From the NCBI GenBank assembly GCA_948474755.1, contig CAOLHI010000354.1, forward strand, positions 496,001 through 560,000: a stretch of 64,000 bases of DNA. Reading direction: 5' to 3'. The position numbers were made by a program, and so were the translations under genes. Positions 44,559 through 56,960 of this stretch are shown here, piece by piece. The stretch's first letter is position 1. Each line of letters starts with the position of its first letter. Source of the stretch: Ctenosaura bakeri (Eukaryota > Chordata > Lepidosauria > Squamata > Iguanidae). Below the pieces are notes generated by a model that saw only the letters and a list, made by a program, of their open reading frames with translations, was not told where the DNA came from and ran no database searches.

Positions 44559-45608
44559 ATAAGTTACACATTAGTAACTGCCATAGAGAATTCTGGCCAT
44601 CATAATAGAGAAAGTGTACAAAATCACACAAACAGAAATGTGAAATGTCGCATTCATGTTTGTTCTAGGTTTTAAGGCATTTCACATGTTGGGACCATTC
44701 GTATTTATGCCTTCTCTAAATTCATTAAATATTAATATACTCTTAGTGAAAAATTATTTCCAGTGACAGAGAGTTCCACTGGTTACAATGTACTGTTAAT
44801 TAGCACTGTTCCCAACTTTCACATGGTATATTTTAAGTGATGCAGTTGCATACTGATTAGATCCAGTGATAACATGCTTCTGAATATGAAAAAGCTGCTC
44901 ATTTTTATGGGGGAAACAGTGTAAATATGAGTATGCATTTGATTTTAGAAAGTCAGTCGTGTTTGGATGACTCCTGTTATTGCCTTAAAACCCCTTCTTT
45001 GCCTTTGTTTGTAAAGAAATTAATAATCTTCAATCTGGGTGAGCGAGAAGCAGCTGCTTTAGCTGCCTGACTTAATACAGGCATCTGACAGAAAAGTCTA
45101 ATGAAGAGTTTCATGATATGAATGTAATTGTAAAAGGGGAGGGGGGAGATTGAAAAATTGGTTCCAGTGGTGTACGATGCAAGAGTTCATTTGTTTCCTC
45201 ATTCATGCACTAAACAAGACCCTAATTAATCTTGAACCCTAGAAGGAAAGAGACTAGATTGGCATCTTCTGAATAAGAATGCACTTCACATTTTTGGAAA
45301 GTTTGAAGAGGCTCTTCAGCCTTCTCTTTTAAGGGTATTTTTGCAGGATTTTAAGTGGCTTTCATTAGACAGCCACAGCTAACTAATTGCATTACCATAT
45401 TTTTAAACTTTGGAGATGCAGATTAGGTTTAGACATTTTCCCAAATAATCAGATTAATTTCCTAGCTGGAAGTATCTCAGCTTTATTGCAACTCAAGGCA
45501 CTCTTCTTTTGTGTTCGTCTCTATTGTAGCAAGTGCATGGGTTAACTGGACTAAGAAAAGGTTCTCTCTTGCAAAGCAACTTCCCCAGATGCTGCTAAAG
45601 CAGCCCGA
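44559..45608. other. Repeat-free block, candidate conserved non-coding DNA
   Basis: About 1 kb without repeats and with balanced composition, including gaagcagctgctttagctgc (45049-45068) and several TAAT-type homeodomain-like words. No exon or ORF. The conservation claim is an impression and untested. Confidence 0.3.
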
Positions 45609-45832
45609 GGCCCCTTCATAGTTATACCATTACGATTCCACTTTAACTGCTGTAGGCAACAACCTACAGAATCCGGAGATTTGCAGTTGATGGAGGGGCC
45701 TTTAACATTCCCAGCCAGGGAGCTCCTCTGGTGCCTCTGACCAAACTACAAGCCCCAGGAGGATTCCATAGGAGGCAGCCATGGCACTTAGGGTGGAATT
45801 ATAGGATTATAACTGGGTAGTGTGAAAAGGCC
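45609..45832. mobile_element. Old palindromic MITE (sister family)
   Basis: ccattacgattccactttaa and aattataggattataactgg arms, with accaaactacaagccccagg in the right arm. It is more diverged than copies 1-3. Confidence 0.65.
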
Positions 45833-46159
45833 GCTCATCTTTCATATGCCTGGTGGGGGAGATGGAGGAAACTGGAAGCATGGGGGTCATGCCTGACATT
45901 TGATATCAGCAAATGTCTAACAGCAGATACTTGCACTCTGAAACAAGAAGGATGCCAAGAACCCTGTGGTTTGAGCTGATCAAAGTGTGCCCTTTCATTT
46001 ATCTTGCATGTTCAGCTTTGTGTGCTTCTACATTACAGTGCACAGCCTTTTGCTACCACTTTAAATGTCATGGCTCCATCCTGTGGGTTTGTTGTTGGGG
46101 AGTTATTCAGAACTATCTGCTAGATAGGTCTAGTGCACTCCTCTGAACTGAGGCTTTCA

Positions 46160-46246
46160 CTGAACTAAAACTCCTAGAACATCATAGGATGAAGCTATGG
46201 CAGTTAAAGTGGCATCACACTGCTATAACTGTGTAGTGTGGATACA
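46160..46246. mobile_element. Old palindromic MITE half copy
   Basis: actaaaactcctagaacatc, ctatggcagttaaagtggca and actgtgtagtgtggatac form one arm, as at 45-130. Confidence 0.6.
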
Positions 46247-46395
46247 TTCCTTGTATAGCTTCCATTTCTTTCTGTTTTCCTTCCTCTCTACGTTTCTAAT
46301 ATCCAGTAGAGTGAGGTCTTGACTATGAAAGAAGAGACCAACATAGGAGAAACAATAGGCGTTATTAAAGGAACTCCATTTAGGATAGGATTTAG

Positions 46396-46634
46396 GTTAC
46401 TTTGTACCCTAAGTATCTTAAAGGCACCAGATCTTGTCTGATCATGGAAGCTAAGTAGAGTCAGACCTGGTTTATACTTGGATGGGAGACAGCCAGTGAA
46501 TACCAGGTGCTGTATCCTATGTTTCAGAGGCAGGAACTGGCAAAACCACCTCTGAGCATTCCTTGCCTAAGAAGACTCTGAAATTCATGGAATCGCCATA
46601 AGTCAACAGGCAACTTGAAGACACAGAAACACAC
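46396..46634 (+). mobile_element. 5S-rRNA-derived SINE, near complete
   Basis: 46400-46520 corresponds to 5S rRNA (gtctgatcatggaagctaag, tacttggatgggagac, taccaggtgctgtatcct), including the internal promoter region. The body follows (ggcaaaaccacctctgagca) and the tail is gaatcgccataagtcaacag...cttgaagacaca. The tail is the piece shared with the tRNA-SINE and Bov-B. The 5S part is far too diverged to be a working rRNA gene. Confidence 0.88.
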
Positions 46635-46639
46635 TATGC

Positions 46640-48239
46640 TAAGTTGATTATATTCTTGGGAAGATCTGGAAGAGGGATAGTGAAGGAAGGAGAATAAATG
46701 AAGTCATTCCTAAGAGTCTCAGTCTGCCTCACAGATGGGGGCAGAGGAGATTAGCTAAAAAGGGAAAGATACCCAAGTCTCCCAAATTGTCTAACTTCAT
46801 TAATGCTGCCCTCTCTAAGATTTTTTTAGGTTTCTTTTTTTTCTTTTTCTTTTTTTGCAAATTGTTGTTGCAGTTTTCCCCATTTCTAACAATACCTCCT
46901 TTTACTAAATAGACAAGTGAATAAAGTTTGGTGCACATGTTCACAACACTATTCTGTGTTTCTTCTGTTTGAGAAGAAGGCTCAGGTTTACAGCAAAATG
47001 AAAGAATAATGCAAAATATATTGCCAGCCACCTTCTCCTTTGAAAGTATTTAAAGTTGACATGCATCCTAGGAGAACAGGGCTATGATTATTCATCCTGG
47101 CAGGGAATGGTTGAGATAAGAGAAGATACAAAACACGTTGTAGATCAACAACTGCGAGGATTTGTGGGGAGGAGTCCATCAGCTCACTTCAGGACCTTGG
47201 GGGCTTCACCACCTCCCACCTGGCTGCACCTCCACCACCACGTCCTCTCTTCCTATGATTTCCTCTTCACTTAAAACACACCCCAACCACTCCCCACATG
47301 CTTTAAGTGTTGCAGAGAATTCTGCTACGTTTTATTTTACCTCCTCTGCTGTTTTTGGGGAGGCCTTTTTTGACCTAGGAATTGAACTGGACAGGTTGAA
47401 AATAGCAAAATTGCCCCTTCCTCTGAAAGTGTGTGAGTAGGGAGAAAGAAGGACAAGGAAGTCCCATCATGGGGACAAAAATGCTGTCACTGATGTTTTG
47501 TAAACTAGGTGCACATCTTGAACTCAAGTGTAACTGCTGTCAAAAAATCACAAATGGGGTTTCTAAGCTAATTTTATGATTCTCTTTGTCTTGTAGATGA
47601 CCAAATATGTGTACTGATGATTCTTCTTCTACAGATTCTTCTGTCTTATATTTTTGGACTGCAGGATGCTGAATGATTTTTGCCTTTGAGTCAATAAATC
47701 TTGAGAGTCAAGAGAGTTGTCCTACCTGCATTGAAGGGACATCATTTACCAGTTTCCCAGCTTAAGCAACCACATGCTTTGGAATATGAAATTCATGAAG
47801 CAAGGGAAGGAGGGAGGGGTTGAGAGAAAAGTCTTAGTCATAAAGAAGTATGAAAGTGTGTTATTATTTTTATAGCAGCTCAGCTGTTCTCATGACATTC
47901 AATGGTCTCCTGAACTTTAATGAGGTCACTTCCTTGAGAGACAGTCTTCAGCTAATCCAGGTGGCTTATCTAGAACAATATTATTGCAAGCTTGTTAAGA
48001 TAACATGCTTGGCTCCCCGACATATTTATCAGTTGTTGCTTTCTGTTGCCTGTGTTATGTTGGTGCAGAACATGGGGGAAAGGGGAAAAGCCACCATTCT
48101 TAGAATTATAAATGCTGACATAACCACCCACACAGAATCTCGATAAGGAATGTGTCTGGGTCAGGGTTGGATTGGAGCTAAGACCAAGCATGCAAGCATA
48201 CAGACAAACCTGTCTACTTACAGGCACCCAAGGATTTAA
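46640..48239. other. Unique DNA, no gene seen
   Basis: T-rich tract at 46822-46856. Frames are short. No repeat recognised. Confidence 0.45.
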
Positions 48240-48904
48240 TTCATTTTCTCTATTTTATTTTTGCAGATTGGGCCCTTGCTCATTTTGTCACCAGCGATGC
48301 AATATATTATGGGCATCCACAGAACCAAGAGTCATGGGGTTTCATTAGTTATGTTTATGCCAATAGAAATAAATCTTAGCCGTTGGAGGAGAGGTGTTTT
48401 GTGCAGTCCTATCTAGGGAATTTGACTGGCTGCATCCTTGATGTGCTAGTGAAGCAGATACAGTTTGAGATATACTTTTGCCTTATTGATTCCGAGGCTC
48501 CTTCATTACCTCCACAGCGTTGCCGATCAATAACGAGGCCTGGAGCAACATAATAGATTTTAAAAAAAAATCAATTAAACAGAATATTCTGAGCAGATCC
48601 CCCAGTGGAAAATTCTGTGGAAGTTTGCCTTTATCTTCTGTAAGGCTGAAACAGATTTACATTTCAGATGTTTGTTTATTATAATAAAGAATCTTTGTCT
48701 GAGGAGGCCTATGCGGCAATATTAACATGTTTGCATCTGGAGAGTGATGGTAGATCACTTATTATTAAAAGCAGAAACCTCCCAGCTTTCTGCTTTGAAA
48801 CTCAAATGCATCATGGAAGGCTTGCTAGAAAGTGAAATAATGTTTGTGGTCTTAGCTCAATCCCCAGTGGACAATAACTCAGTTAAAATACACTGAAATC
48901 CGTC
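48240..48904. other. Repeat-free block, candidate conserved non-coding DNA
   Basis: 665 bp of complex, repeat-free sequence ending at a (CCCT)n tract, with words such as cagcgttgccgatcaataac and tgcggcaatattaacatg. No long ORF or plausible exon. Confidence 0.3.
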
Positions 48905-48910
48905 ATGATT

Positions 48911-48947
48911 CTCCCTCCCTCCCTCCCTCCCTCCCTCTCTCCCTCTC
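48911..48947. repeat. (CCCT)n microsatellite
   Basis: Eight or more ccct units followed by two ccctct units; pyrimidine-only on the plus strand. Confidence 0.85.
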
Positions 48948-49589
48948 TGAATGCAGGGAGGACGGCTCCTTTTAAATTAGCTTTCATGCTTGAAAGATTT
49001 TCCTTGTGCATACGGAGCCTGATTCTGCTTGCTCTCAAGGCAGTGACAAAGCCAACATTGATTTCTTTGGGCGCAGGATTGGGGTCAAAAAACAGATTTC
49101 CCAAAGGGCAACTCCCTCAAGGCTAAATATGGCTCATGAAGTTCTGGAAAGCAGACCCTTCTGCCCTTCATAGTGTGAGGTAGAATGAGGATGTGATGGA
49201 TCATTGATGGGGGAGGGAGGGAAGAGAGAAGAACAAGGTTATTTCAGATGAGCAATCCCTCTTCATCTGGGGAAGATATAAATGTAGGCAAAAATACTGT
49301 TGCTGGTTGCATTTTGAGATGAACAACAATGATGCAATTTCAAAATAAAATTAAGGGCACATTTTTTCCCCATTATCTGTTGTAACCAATTGGTAGAGGG
49401 ATGGGATGTCCACAGTAGTTAGTGTGTGTGGCTGAGCTGAGTCAGCTTCCCCTGCTCCCATTTGACAACCGTATTCACTTTTTCTAAAAAATGAGTTTAT
49501 CTTTATTGATTTCCTGATGATTTCTGTAAAGTGACATGGTGGATATGGGATGGTATCAATCCTCTGGAATTGGCATTTGAAGGTAATTT
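48948..49589. other. Unique DNA, no gene seen
   Basis: No repeat or domain recognised. Confidence 0.45.
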
Positions 49590-49830
49590 GCTGGGCCGCA
49601 TCCAATAAAAGACATCTAGATTGTTCTGCAAAGCAAAGAGGGTGCCAGTCTAGGAAGGGAGTTCCAGGGGCTGGGAGCAGCTAATATAAAAGTCCTCTTC
49701 CATATTTCCATGAGTGGTAAAACAGAGGAAAGAGCCTCTCCAGAAGACTTCCAAACACAGGCAGGGTCATATGTGGAGATACAATTCTCTTCAATGGTTG
49801 TACATGGTGTACAGCAAGCCATCTGACAGA
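49590..49830 (-). mobile_element. Degraded L2-like LINE fragment
   Basis: The minus strand encodes FILAAPSPWNSLPRLAPS, the WNSLP motif of L2-type C-termini; the plus strand has gggagttccaggggctggga. Strongly decayed. Confidence 0.4.
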
Positions 49831-50254
49831 TTGTATCTCCCCATATTGGCTTGCCTCTGTTTTTTGACTCTGTTCAGTCAGTGACCAGAACAGAGCTGGG
49901 CACTCCTCAGTGCCTCCTCTTCCCACTCTGCACTGGGGAAGCAATAGCTGTGTAGGAAAAGAATGGTTTCAACTGAAAGTTGGGTTTGGAAGATGAGGAA
50001 AGGACAGGTACTGCATCCTGCTCCATGATGTTTTAAGGGCTCCATCCCATGTCCAACCAGGCAACCCTGGATTGTAAGGAATTCCATCTTCCATCAGCTT
50101 CTAAAGGGCATGTGAGCTTTTCTCTGTTGCAAAATGCTTGCTGCATTTATATCAATAACTTTGTCTCATCTTGTTCATCCTCAAAGCTGTTTTGATGAAG
50201 CTCCAATCTGTTGCAAACTATTTTTTGCCAAGCTACTACCAACTATGACCTGAA

Positions 50255-50370
50255 TCCTGTTAGTAGTCACAAATGGAGTAGATGCATTAAATCAGTGGGT
50301 TCACCATTTAGCAATTGATTCAGTGGGTCTACTCTAGTCAGGAGTAACAATAAGGTTCAGGCCTATGTTT
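50255..50370. repeat. Short old interspersed repeat
   Basis: atcagtgggttcacc and gattcagtgggtctactcta, with an aggagtaacaataagg end, resemble a decayed MITE of the type at 17080-17140. Confidence 0.3.
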
Positions 50371-50802
50371 GACCTTTGCTTTCCAACATTCAGAGCCATG
50401 TGTAGGATGGTGGGAGGAAAAAGATTTATTTCTTACATTGTAAAGGGTGAGAATTCCACAGACTAACATGACAAAATTCACAAATAACTATATTTGCTTT
50501 TAACAGGGATTTTAAAAAGTCTTTTTCCTCTCTTAAGAGCTCAGCATAGATAATAATCAATAATCAGAATGCCAAATCATTTCCAGAAGGTGTTCCAATA
50601 AAGTTGAAAGAATATGAGTACTGGGTTATTTTGATATGCCCCTGTTGACATAAAGAAGATAATTAAAATCTTGAGCGCAGCTAGCCATGTACAAACTACA
50701 TTCCATCCCACATGCCTGTGCATTTTCCTCCCTCATAATTATGTGGTTGTGCTGGTAGTGGCTTCCATGTCAGTGAGGTGGCAAATGCACTCTGGGTTTT
50801 TG

Positions 50803-50900
50803 TCGAGACTTTAAAGGAGCTACCCCAGGTACTGAACCTTATTGGTGGGGGCAGGGTTCAGGACCTTGGATAGCTCTTTCCTTTAGAAGTCAGATTAAGG
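50803..50900. repeat. Interspersed repeat (ctttaaaggagctatcc type), copy 2
   Basis: See 18385-18500 for the shared words. This copy lies directly beside palindromic MITE copy 9. Confidence 0.5.
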
Positions 50901-50905
50901 CCCAA

Positions 50906-51084
50906 GCCTTTTCTGCACTAGACTGTTATAATGCTATTATTCCACTTTCAATGTCCTATGGAATCCTAGGGTTAGCAGTTTAGGGAGGGGCCGACTGGCC
51001 GCTCCCCAAACTGCAAACCCCAGAATTGCATAGGATGTTGCAAGTGAAATAATAGCACTATAACAGTTTAGTGCAGAAATGGCC
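50906..51084. mobile_element. Palindromic MITE, copy 9
   Basis: gccttttctgcactagactg and cagtttagtgcagaaatggcc arms, centre agggaggggccgactggccg. The two arms differ by scattered substitutions. Confidence 0.85.
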
Positions 51085-52559
51085 CTAGAGTGGACTAACT
51101 CCTCTGCTGGCATAGATGCTGTTAAGCTGAGTACCCTGCATGGCCCAGTGTGGGGAACAGTAGTAGACATTCCCCGACCACATATACAGTTGCTCCACTC
51201 TCCAGAGAAACAGACAAACAATTTAAAAGTGTGTGTGGCGGGGGGGGGGATAAATTTTACATGATTGTTGGGTATCTTTGGGGAAATAAAAACAGACATA
51301 CTCCTTTTCTAGCTTTCTTCAGGATGGGGATTCCCATGCTGGAGAAGAACAAAGGGTTATACTGGGGACGTATGTACTCATGTAAGTTATTCCTGGTGGA
51401 CTTGATTCTACACTGCAACCTCAGCATCTCAGCCTTTTGTGTAGCTTCAGCTGGAGATGGCCTGAAAGGGGCTAGAAAATCTCTTTCAGCCAATTGCACA
51501 TGCCGAAATCAGGACCTACCCCAGTAAATAAGAAGCTCATTGGAAGCAGTCTGAGAAAGGCAACATTTCCTGTGATACTTAAGAAACATATATTTCCTTC
51601 CTCTCCAACTGTCTCAGTTTGGCATGGACAGTTCCAAATAATCTTCTGTTGCCATTTATTTTTAAAATCCCCAGCTTCTCTGTCTTCCTCTTCCTTTTCA
51701 AGTTCTTCTTACTTCCATTACTGCAACCTGAATTCACAAAAGTATCTTGTACTCAGTTAATTCAGTGAGGAAAGGAAGTCTTGCCCTTCCCAGTAGCCTG
51801 AGGCAAAAAAAAGAAAATCAAACTGCTGTGTCCTCTCCTAGCTTGTATGTTCTTCCTTATTAAGAACTTTTGCCATCTTGACCACATTCTGATGTTGCTT
51901 GGCCACACGTGGTCCTATTTTCATCTGTGAAATGTTGGAGGGTATGTTTTTCTTTTCTCTCACTCTTGACTCTGATGCAGCCAATTTTGCAGAGATTTGA
52001 AACAATGAAAAAGCCTTCTCAATCTCTTCATTGGAGGCAAAAGTAGGACAAGTGAACAGGCCACACAAAGCAATTCTTTTTCAAACCCCCATCACCCGTC
52101 TGGAAGGAGGCAGGGAGTGGGGGTGGATCCACACCTGTTTTTGCTCCCCCAGTCTCTGTAGGCCTTTGAAACTGAGCTTTCAGATATTGGAGGGGGAGGT
52201 CTATTAATTATAGGCAGCCCAGGTGGGTTAGAAAATTTAATAGCAACACCAATGGTGCCATTCCTCTCTCTTTCTTTTGTGAGATTGCCCTCCACATTTC
52301 TTTTGTCACTAAGAAAAGGTTATTTCCTTATGTTATTCTATGCTTTGTCCTTTCATCAAATCATAGAAGCCATTCCTGCAAGAAAATTTCCAATGCATGA
52401 AATGCTCCCTGTAAAACACTTGTGGGTTTTGTTTGAATAACACATGGGATAGGGCGGGAGGGAGGGCATGTTTGGAAGAGCAATTTGTTTGCTTTGGTGA
52501 TAGCAAGCTATGTTTTGGGGAGACAGATGGAAGGCACTTTTTATTTGCCTCAGACACTT
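51085..52559. other. Unique DNA, no gene seen
   Basis: G9 run at 51240-51249. Frames up to 125 residues (51150-51527) show no domain or codon structure and are overlapped on the other strand. Confidence 0.45.
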
Positions 52560-52960
52560 CATGATCCAAGCTGTCCATATTGCGTAAAAGAGGCCAGATG
52601 CCTTGTTAATTCATAGACATGTTTGCAGCATAGGGATCCTTAGTAGGTGAATATGAATGCTAAATAATTATTAATGCTTGCTTGACAACCGTCTGCCTTC
52701 TGACTGAAACTGGAGCAAAGCTTGACCTTTTCTAGAGGAGCAAGATATGCTGGCACATGATAAACTGTGGAGTCTTTCCTCAGCTTAGAAAGGCAATCTG
52801 TACAATAAGGTTTTGGGCTGTAGGCCTGAAAGGTTTTTAAGGATGATTATGCCTGCAGAAGAGAAGCTCCCTGCTCCTAATAAAATTCGCCAGTGGGTTT
52901 GTTGGATGCTAGCCAGACCCTTGCTGCCTGGACAGCATGCCTAGCTCTTTAAAGGCTGTG
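52560..52960. other. Repeat-free block, candidate conserved non-coding DNA
   Basis: Contains aatgctaaataattattaat and tgcttgcttgacaaccgtc. It has no repeats or ORF. Low confidence. Confidence 0.25.
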
Positions 52961-53137
52961 AGATATTGAACGAAGTGGCTGTCCTTTCCTTCTTGGTCCT
53001 CTCACTTCTTTTTCTCCCCTACTTTGCCATGGAACACAAGGAGAGCCCCAGTGATCACGGCAGGTTGTGGAGGGTAATTGACAGGAGTGGTATCAGGAGT
53101 GGATTCAGTTTTCAAGTCAGCATGAGGGCTGTCCAAA

Positions 53138-53354
53138 GCCCATTCACACTACAGAATAATAGTGTTATTCCACTTTAGCTAACATGGTTCTATTCTATGA
53201 AATCTTGGGGTTGGTGGAGTTTTTTTGGGGGCAGGGGGAGGCACTAGAGCTTCTGTCTAAAGATTCTAAAGATGTAAATCCGAAGATTCCACAGGATAAA
53301 GCCATTGCAGATAAACTGGAATCCTAGCACTGTAATTGTGTAAAGTGAAAAGGC
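53138..53354. mobile_element. Old palindromic MITE (sister family)
   Basis: cccattcacactacagaata and taattgtgtaaagtgaaaagg ends. The inner word tattccactttagctaac is mirrored by cagataaactggaatcc. Confidence 0.6.
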
Positions 53355-53867
53355 CCTCAGTCAGGACTCTCTCAAGCCCTGAGATGTTAGGGCCCAAACC
53401 TGAGACTTGTGATATCAGCCATACAAAGTTGTTATTACAAGGAAGAAACCCTTGTGGTGCTATTAACATAGATTGGCCAGAATGAAAACTGGAGAGGGCT
53501 CCTGTACCTTTAATACTTGTGCAAAAGTAGGAATTTCAGGAGATATTACTGCTCATGCCACAAGAAAAAAAGCAACACTGCTGAAATTCTCTCATTTACA
53601 CAACCATTAAATGTACAGGAACCCAACTCTGGCAACTCTGTGTTAACATGGTACATTAAGCATCAACAACAGTTGCTCAGGGTATGCTATTGAAATTTAA
53701 AAAAATGTAGAACAAATGAGAAAAATACATACACACATGCTTTTTAAGAGTTATCTCACTGTGAGATTCCTTTCCCTTGCTTGCAGACTGAAGAAGAGGG
53801 AACCCCATGCATCTTGGAAGGTTCAGCTGGTGTAGCAGTTCCACCCTTTCCTAGGAAAGGCAAATTT

Positions 53868-54445
53868 GGGATTCATCCATTAATAATCTCTCACTTAGGC
53901 TGCTGTAATGTGCTCTACATGGGGCTATCCTTGAAAAGTGTTGAGAAGCTACAACTACTGTAAAATGTGGCCGCCAGGCAGTTGCCTGGTAGGTTTTTGG
54001 AGATCACATGTCACCAACGCTAAACCAACTGCAGTGGTTTCCAGTTTGTTTTTGAGCTCAGCTCAAAGTTCTGGTTTGACTTACAAAGGCCTAAATGGCT
54101 AGTGGCCAGACTAGTCTACCAGTATGAGCTTGACCAAAATTTGAAATCTTTTGCAGAAACCTTACAGCATATCCTACTGCCCCAAAAGTTTGGATTGGTC
54201 AGTCAAAGAGACAGAGCCTTCTCTATAGCAGCTCCTTGGTTTTGGAACTCCCTCCCAAAGGAGCTCAGAATGGCTCCATCCTAACTGAGCTCCTAGAAGG
54301 CAGTCAAAACTTTATTGTTCCGTTGGGCCTTTGATCTTTAGAAGTGGTTTTTAAAATGGATTTGAATCTGTTTTTAAATTGTTATTATTTTTGTAGATAT
54401 TATATTCCACATGGCTTTGGGAGCTCCAGGTGTAGGAAAAAATGA
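53868..54445 (+). mobile_element. L2-type LINE 3' region
   Basis: A degraded ORF2 C-terminus: a CNVLYMGLSLKSVEKLQLL-like start (53910-53963), then a run matching LNQLQWFPVCF-type sequence, a VLVxLTKA-like segment, and 54102-54284 with DRAFSIAAPWFWNSLPKELR. Stops separate these pieces. The 3' end is AT-rich. Confidence 0.7.
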
Positions 54446-55156
54446 TTAAGAAATATCAATTATTTATTAGCATTTATTAATGTGCTAATTCATTTACTAA
54501 TTATTTATTTGCGGAGACTAATTTAGGTCTCACCAAAAAGTGAGGACTAGATTTTGCAGGGACCATTTGTACTACAATGAAGAATCCCAGAGACTGTAAA
54601 TGTCTGTTTGTCTGTTAATTGACAACTAATGAAGAAAGGACATGGTAGAGAGCACATATATTGCTAGTCCCAAGCCAGAATGCAGCACAGAAACATGGGT
54701 CACACAAGGCTAGGGATCTGGCAGGGGTCTCTCCACCTACAGAAAGTGCAGAAGGGTGGGCAATTAGCCTTCTGTTCAGAGGTAGATCCATTCTTGCCTT
54801 TCTGGCCATTGCATAGGAGGAAAAACAAAACAAAACACCATAGGAGCCTTGCTAGAAAAACAAAGCTGTCTCCTGCACACCTAAGAGTAAGTAGTGCAGA
54901 ACTTTTTCTTGTGCAAACTTCTTTCTTTCTCATCCTGCTTTTTTCTTCTGAGGCTCAAGATAGCTTAGGGTGATATAATAGCAATATATAAAATGAATCA
55001 TTCAGGGCTTGTAACACATGGAACTCTGTAATCACAATCTGCCAAACATGGTTATAGAGGATGTTTAGACCTTCACCATCAACACAGGAAAATTGGGGAT
55101 GGAGTGAGTAAGGTTGGAGTGGGCATCTCTGGCTCGTTCTGCCACACAGGGGGAAA
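54446..55156. other. Unique DNA, no gene seen
   Basis: No domain in the 97-residue frame at 54680-54973. AT-rich start. Confidence 0.45.
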
Positions 55157-55210
55157 TTACATGGCCTTCCAGATGTAGTTGTATTGCAACACCCAGCATT
55201 TCTCAGAACT
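55157..55210. mobile_element. Half copy of second-family MITE
   Basis: ggccttccagatgtagttgt followed by gcaacacccagcatttctca is the left half of the family at 8.83 and 43.5 kb. Confidence 0.55.
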
Positions 55211-55229
55211 TACAATGAAGGTTAGGGCT

Positions 55230-55620
55230 ACTGAGGATTAAGGTCTGTTGTAGGGGGAGCTTTTCTCTGTGTTTGACCAGTGAGATCAGCACACTACGTT
55301 GGGACATGGGAGAGGGCCTTCTTAGCTGTGACACCCCAACTGTGGAATGCCTTACTACCCCTGGAGTCCAGACTGGCACCAACACTCATGTCATTTAGGC
55401 ACCAACTTGACTGTTCATTAAAGCCTTTGGGCCTTATTAATTCAATGCAAATAGCACTTATATCATTTGAAAAGCTTTTAAATCTGTTTTTAAGTTACTA
55501 TTACTGTTTGATATGTTTTAGCTTATTTAATTATTCTATTGTTTTTACCTTTGTAACTTCTTTAAATACTTTTTGTAAGCTGCCCTGAGATATCGATATA
55601 GACCGGGGGTATAAATTTTT
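55230..55620 (+). mobile_element. L2-type LINE 3' end
   Basis: 55280-55588 encodes ERAFLAVTPQLWNALLPLESRLAPTL then a hydrophobic tail. The 3' terminus gtaagctgccctgagatatcg is the conserved end of L2-like elements in squamates. 5'-truncated. Confidence 0.72.
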
Positions 55621-56772
55621 TTTAACAACCACAAAAAACAAAGAAACACACACACACTATTTTTTTACCTTGAAAAAAGGCTGCAATATCATATCAGCTT
55701 TGTAGATATGATATTGCATCAAATATCTGGAAAAATATCTTTAAGTCTGGCCCTTACACTAGAGAAAGGGAGGCAACTGCCTCAGGCAAAAATGCTAGGA
55801 GGTAGCTATATGGCTTTGGAAGAGACAGGCTAAGCTTGTCTTTTATTTCTTTTGTGGAGGAAGATGCTCTCTCATCTCCAGTGCCATAGAAAAAAAAATC
55901 ATCTACAAGTCCAGTCTAGTTTGATACATGGATTGGGAATGGGCACCATCTTATTCTTTGTCTCAGGCAGCAATATGTTTGGGGTCAGCCATAAATATAT
56001 ATGCAGATATCTAATGTGTGTGTGCGCCTGCACACATGCATACATATGCTATTTTGTGGGAAGAGAAAAGTATACTTTGAAGTTAGGACTGGATGAAAGT
56101 TTTTTTTAAAACACTGGTCAGCCACAAGGCCTAATAGAAGCATTTTTCTCACATGGCCAGTTCAGTACACCAAACAAGCAGCTTTTTAAGACCCGAGAAC
56201 GCTTCCTAAAGAAAGGTGCCAAGTCTTTTTTAGAGATTTGTTTTATTTGGTGCTTTAAAAGGTGTGTGTGTGGGGGGGTCCCTGTCCCTCACTGTCAATG
56301 TACTGAGTACTGCTGACTACAGGGTGTGGGGGAGTGTGGAATTTATTCCCGTTGCTATGCTCCAAGAAACAAAGCACTGCTGAAGAGCTTGGCCGCTTGT
56401 CAGCTTGGCACCTACACATGGCAAAATGATTGCAACTGGCTGAGCAAACTCAGCTGATGCAATTTGTCTGTGTTCTTGAGGGTGAAGGAAGCTGAGGCAT
56501 GCATACCTCCCCTCGCCTCCCCTCCCTCTTTTTTGTTCTTTTTCTGGCAGTGGAGCTCGGGAAGGAGATCACTTGCTCTGTGGACTGAAAAACTCATACC
56601 TTCTCTCCAGGCATTGCCTCTCGGCAGGAAATCAAACCTGCTGGAGGAGCAAGAAAAAGAATCTCCACTGGGGCTGCTTAGTGAGGTGGAAAACACGGGG
56701 GGTTGGTCTCCTGCCCTGTTAAAAGAAGCAGTGTGACTGCTTCTCTGGCATTACATTGCCACTGAGATTATC
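55621..56772. other. Unique DNA, no gene seen
   Basis: (AC)n at 55647-55659 and (GT)n with a G run at 56262-56277. No domain recognised. Confidence 0.45.
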
Positions 56773-56960
56773 CTCCTAAGAACATAGGAAACAGCCTTAT
56801 ACCAGGTCTAACTACATGTCCATCTAGCCCAGTTTTGTCTACTCAGACTGGCAGTGCCTCTCGGGAGCATCAAGTGGAGGTCTCCTTCATCACCTGCTGT
56901 CTTCGCAGCTGGAGGTGCCAGGAACTGGGCCTAGGAACTCCTTCATAGAAGACATGCTGT
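56773..56960. repeat. LINE 3'-end-like repeat (aacata type)
   Basis: aacataggaaacagccttat, catctagcccagttttgtct and gactggcagtgcctctcggg match the repeat at 36.08 kb. Probably an antisense LINE 3' end. Confidence 0.45.

Noticed and set aside
46400..46520. 5S rRNA gene on the plus strand
   Set aside because: Many substitutions and direct continuation into a SINE body and tail.
51150..51527. 125-residue frame
   Set aside because: Runs through a G9 tract, is overlapped by frames on the other strand and shows no domain.
56412..56736. Pair of opposite-strand frames of about 90 residues as a possible exon
   Set aside because: Low-complexity Ser/Phe-rich and mirrored; no convincing splice sites and no recognised motif.
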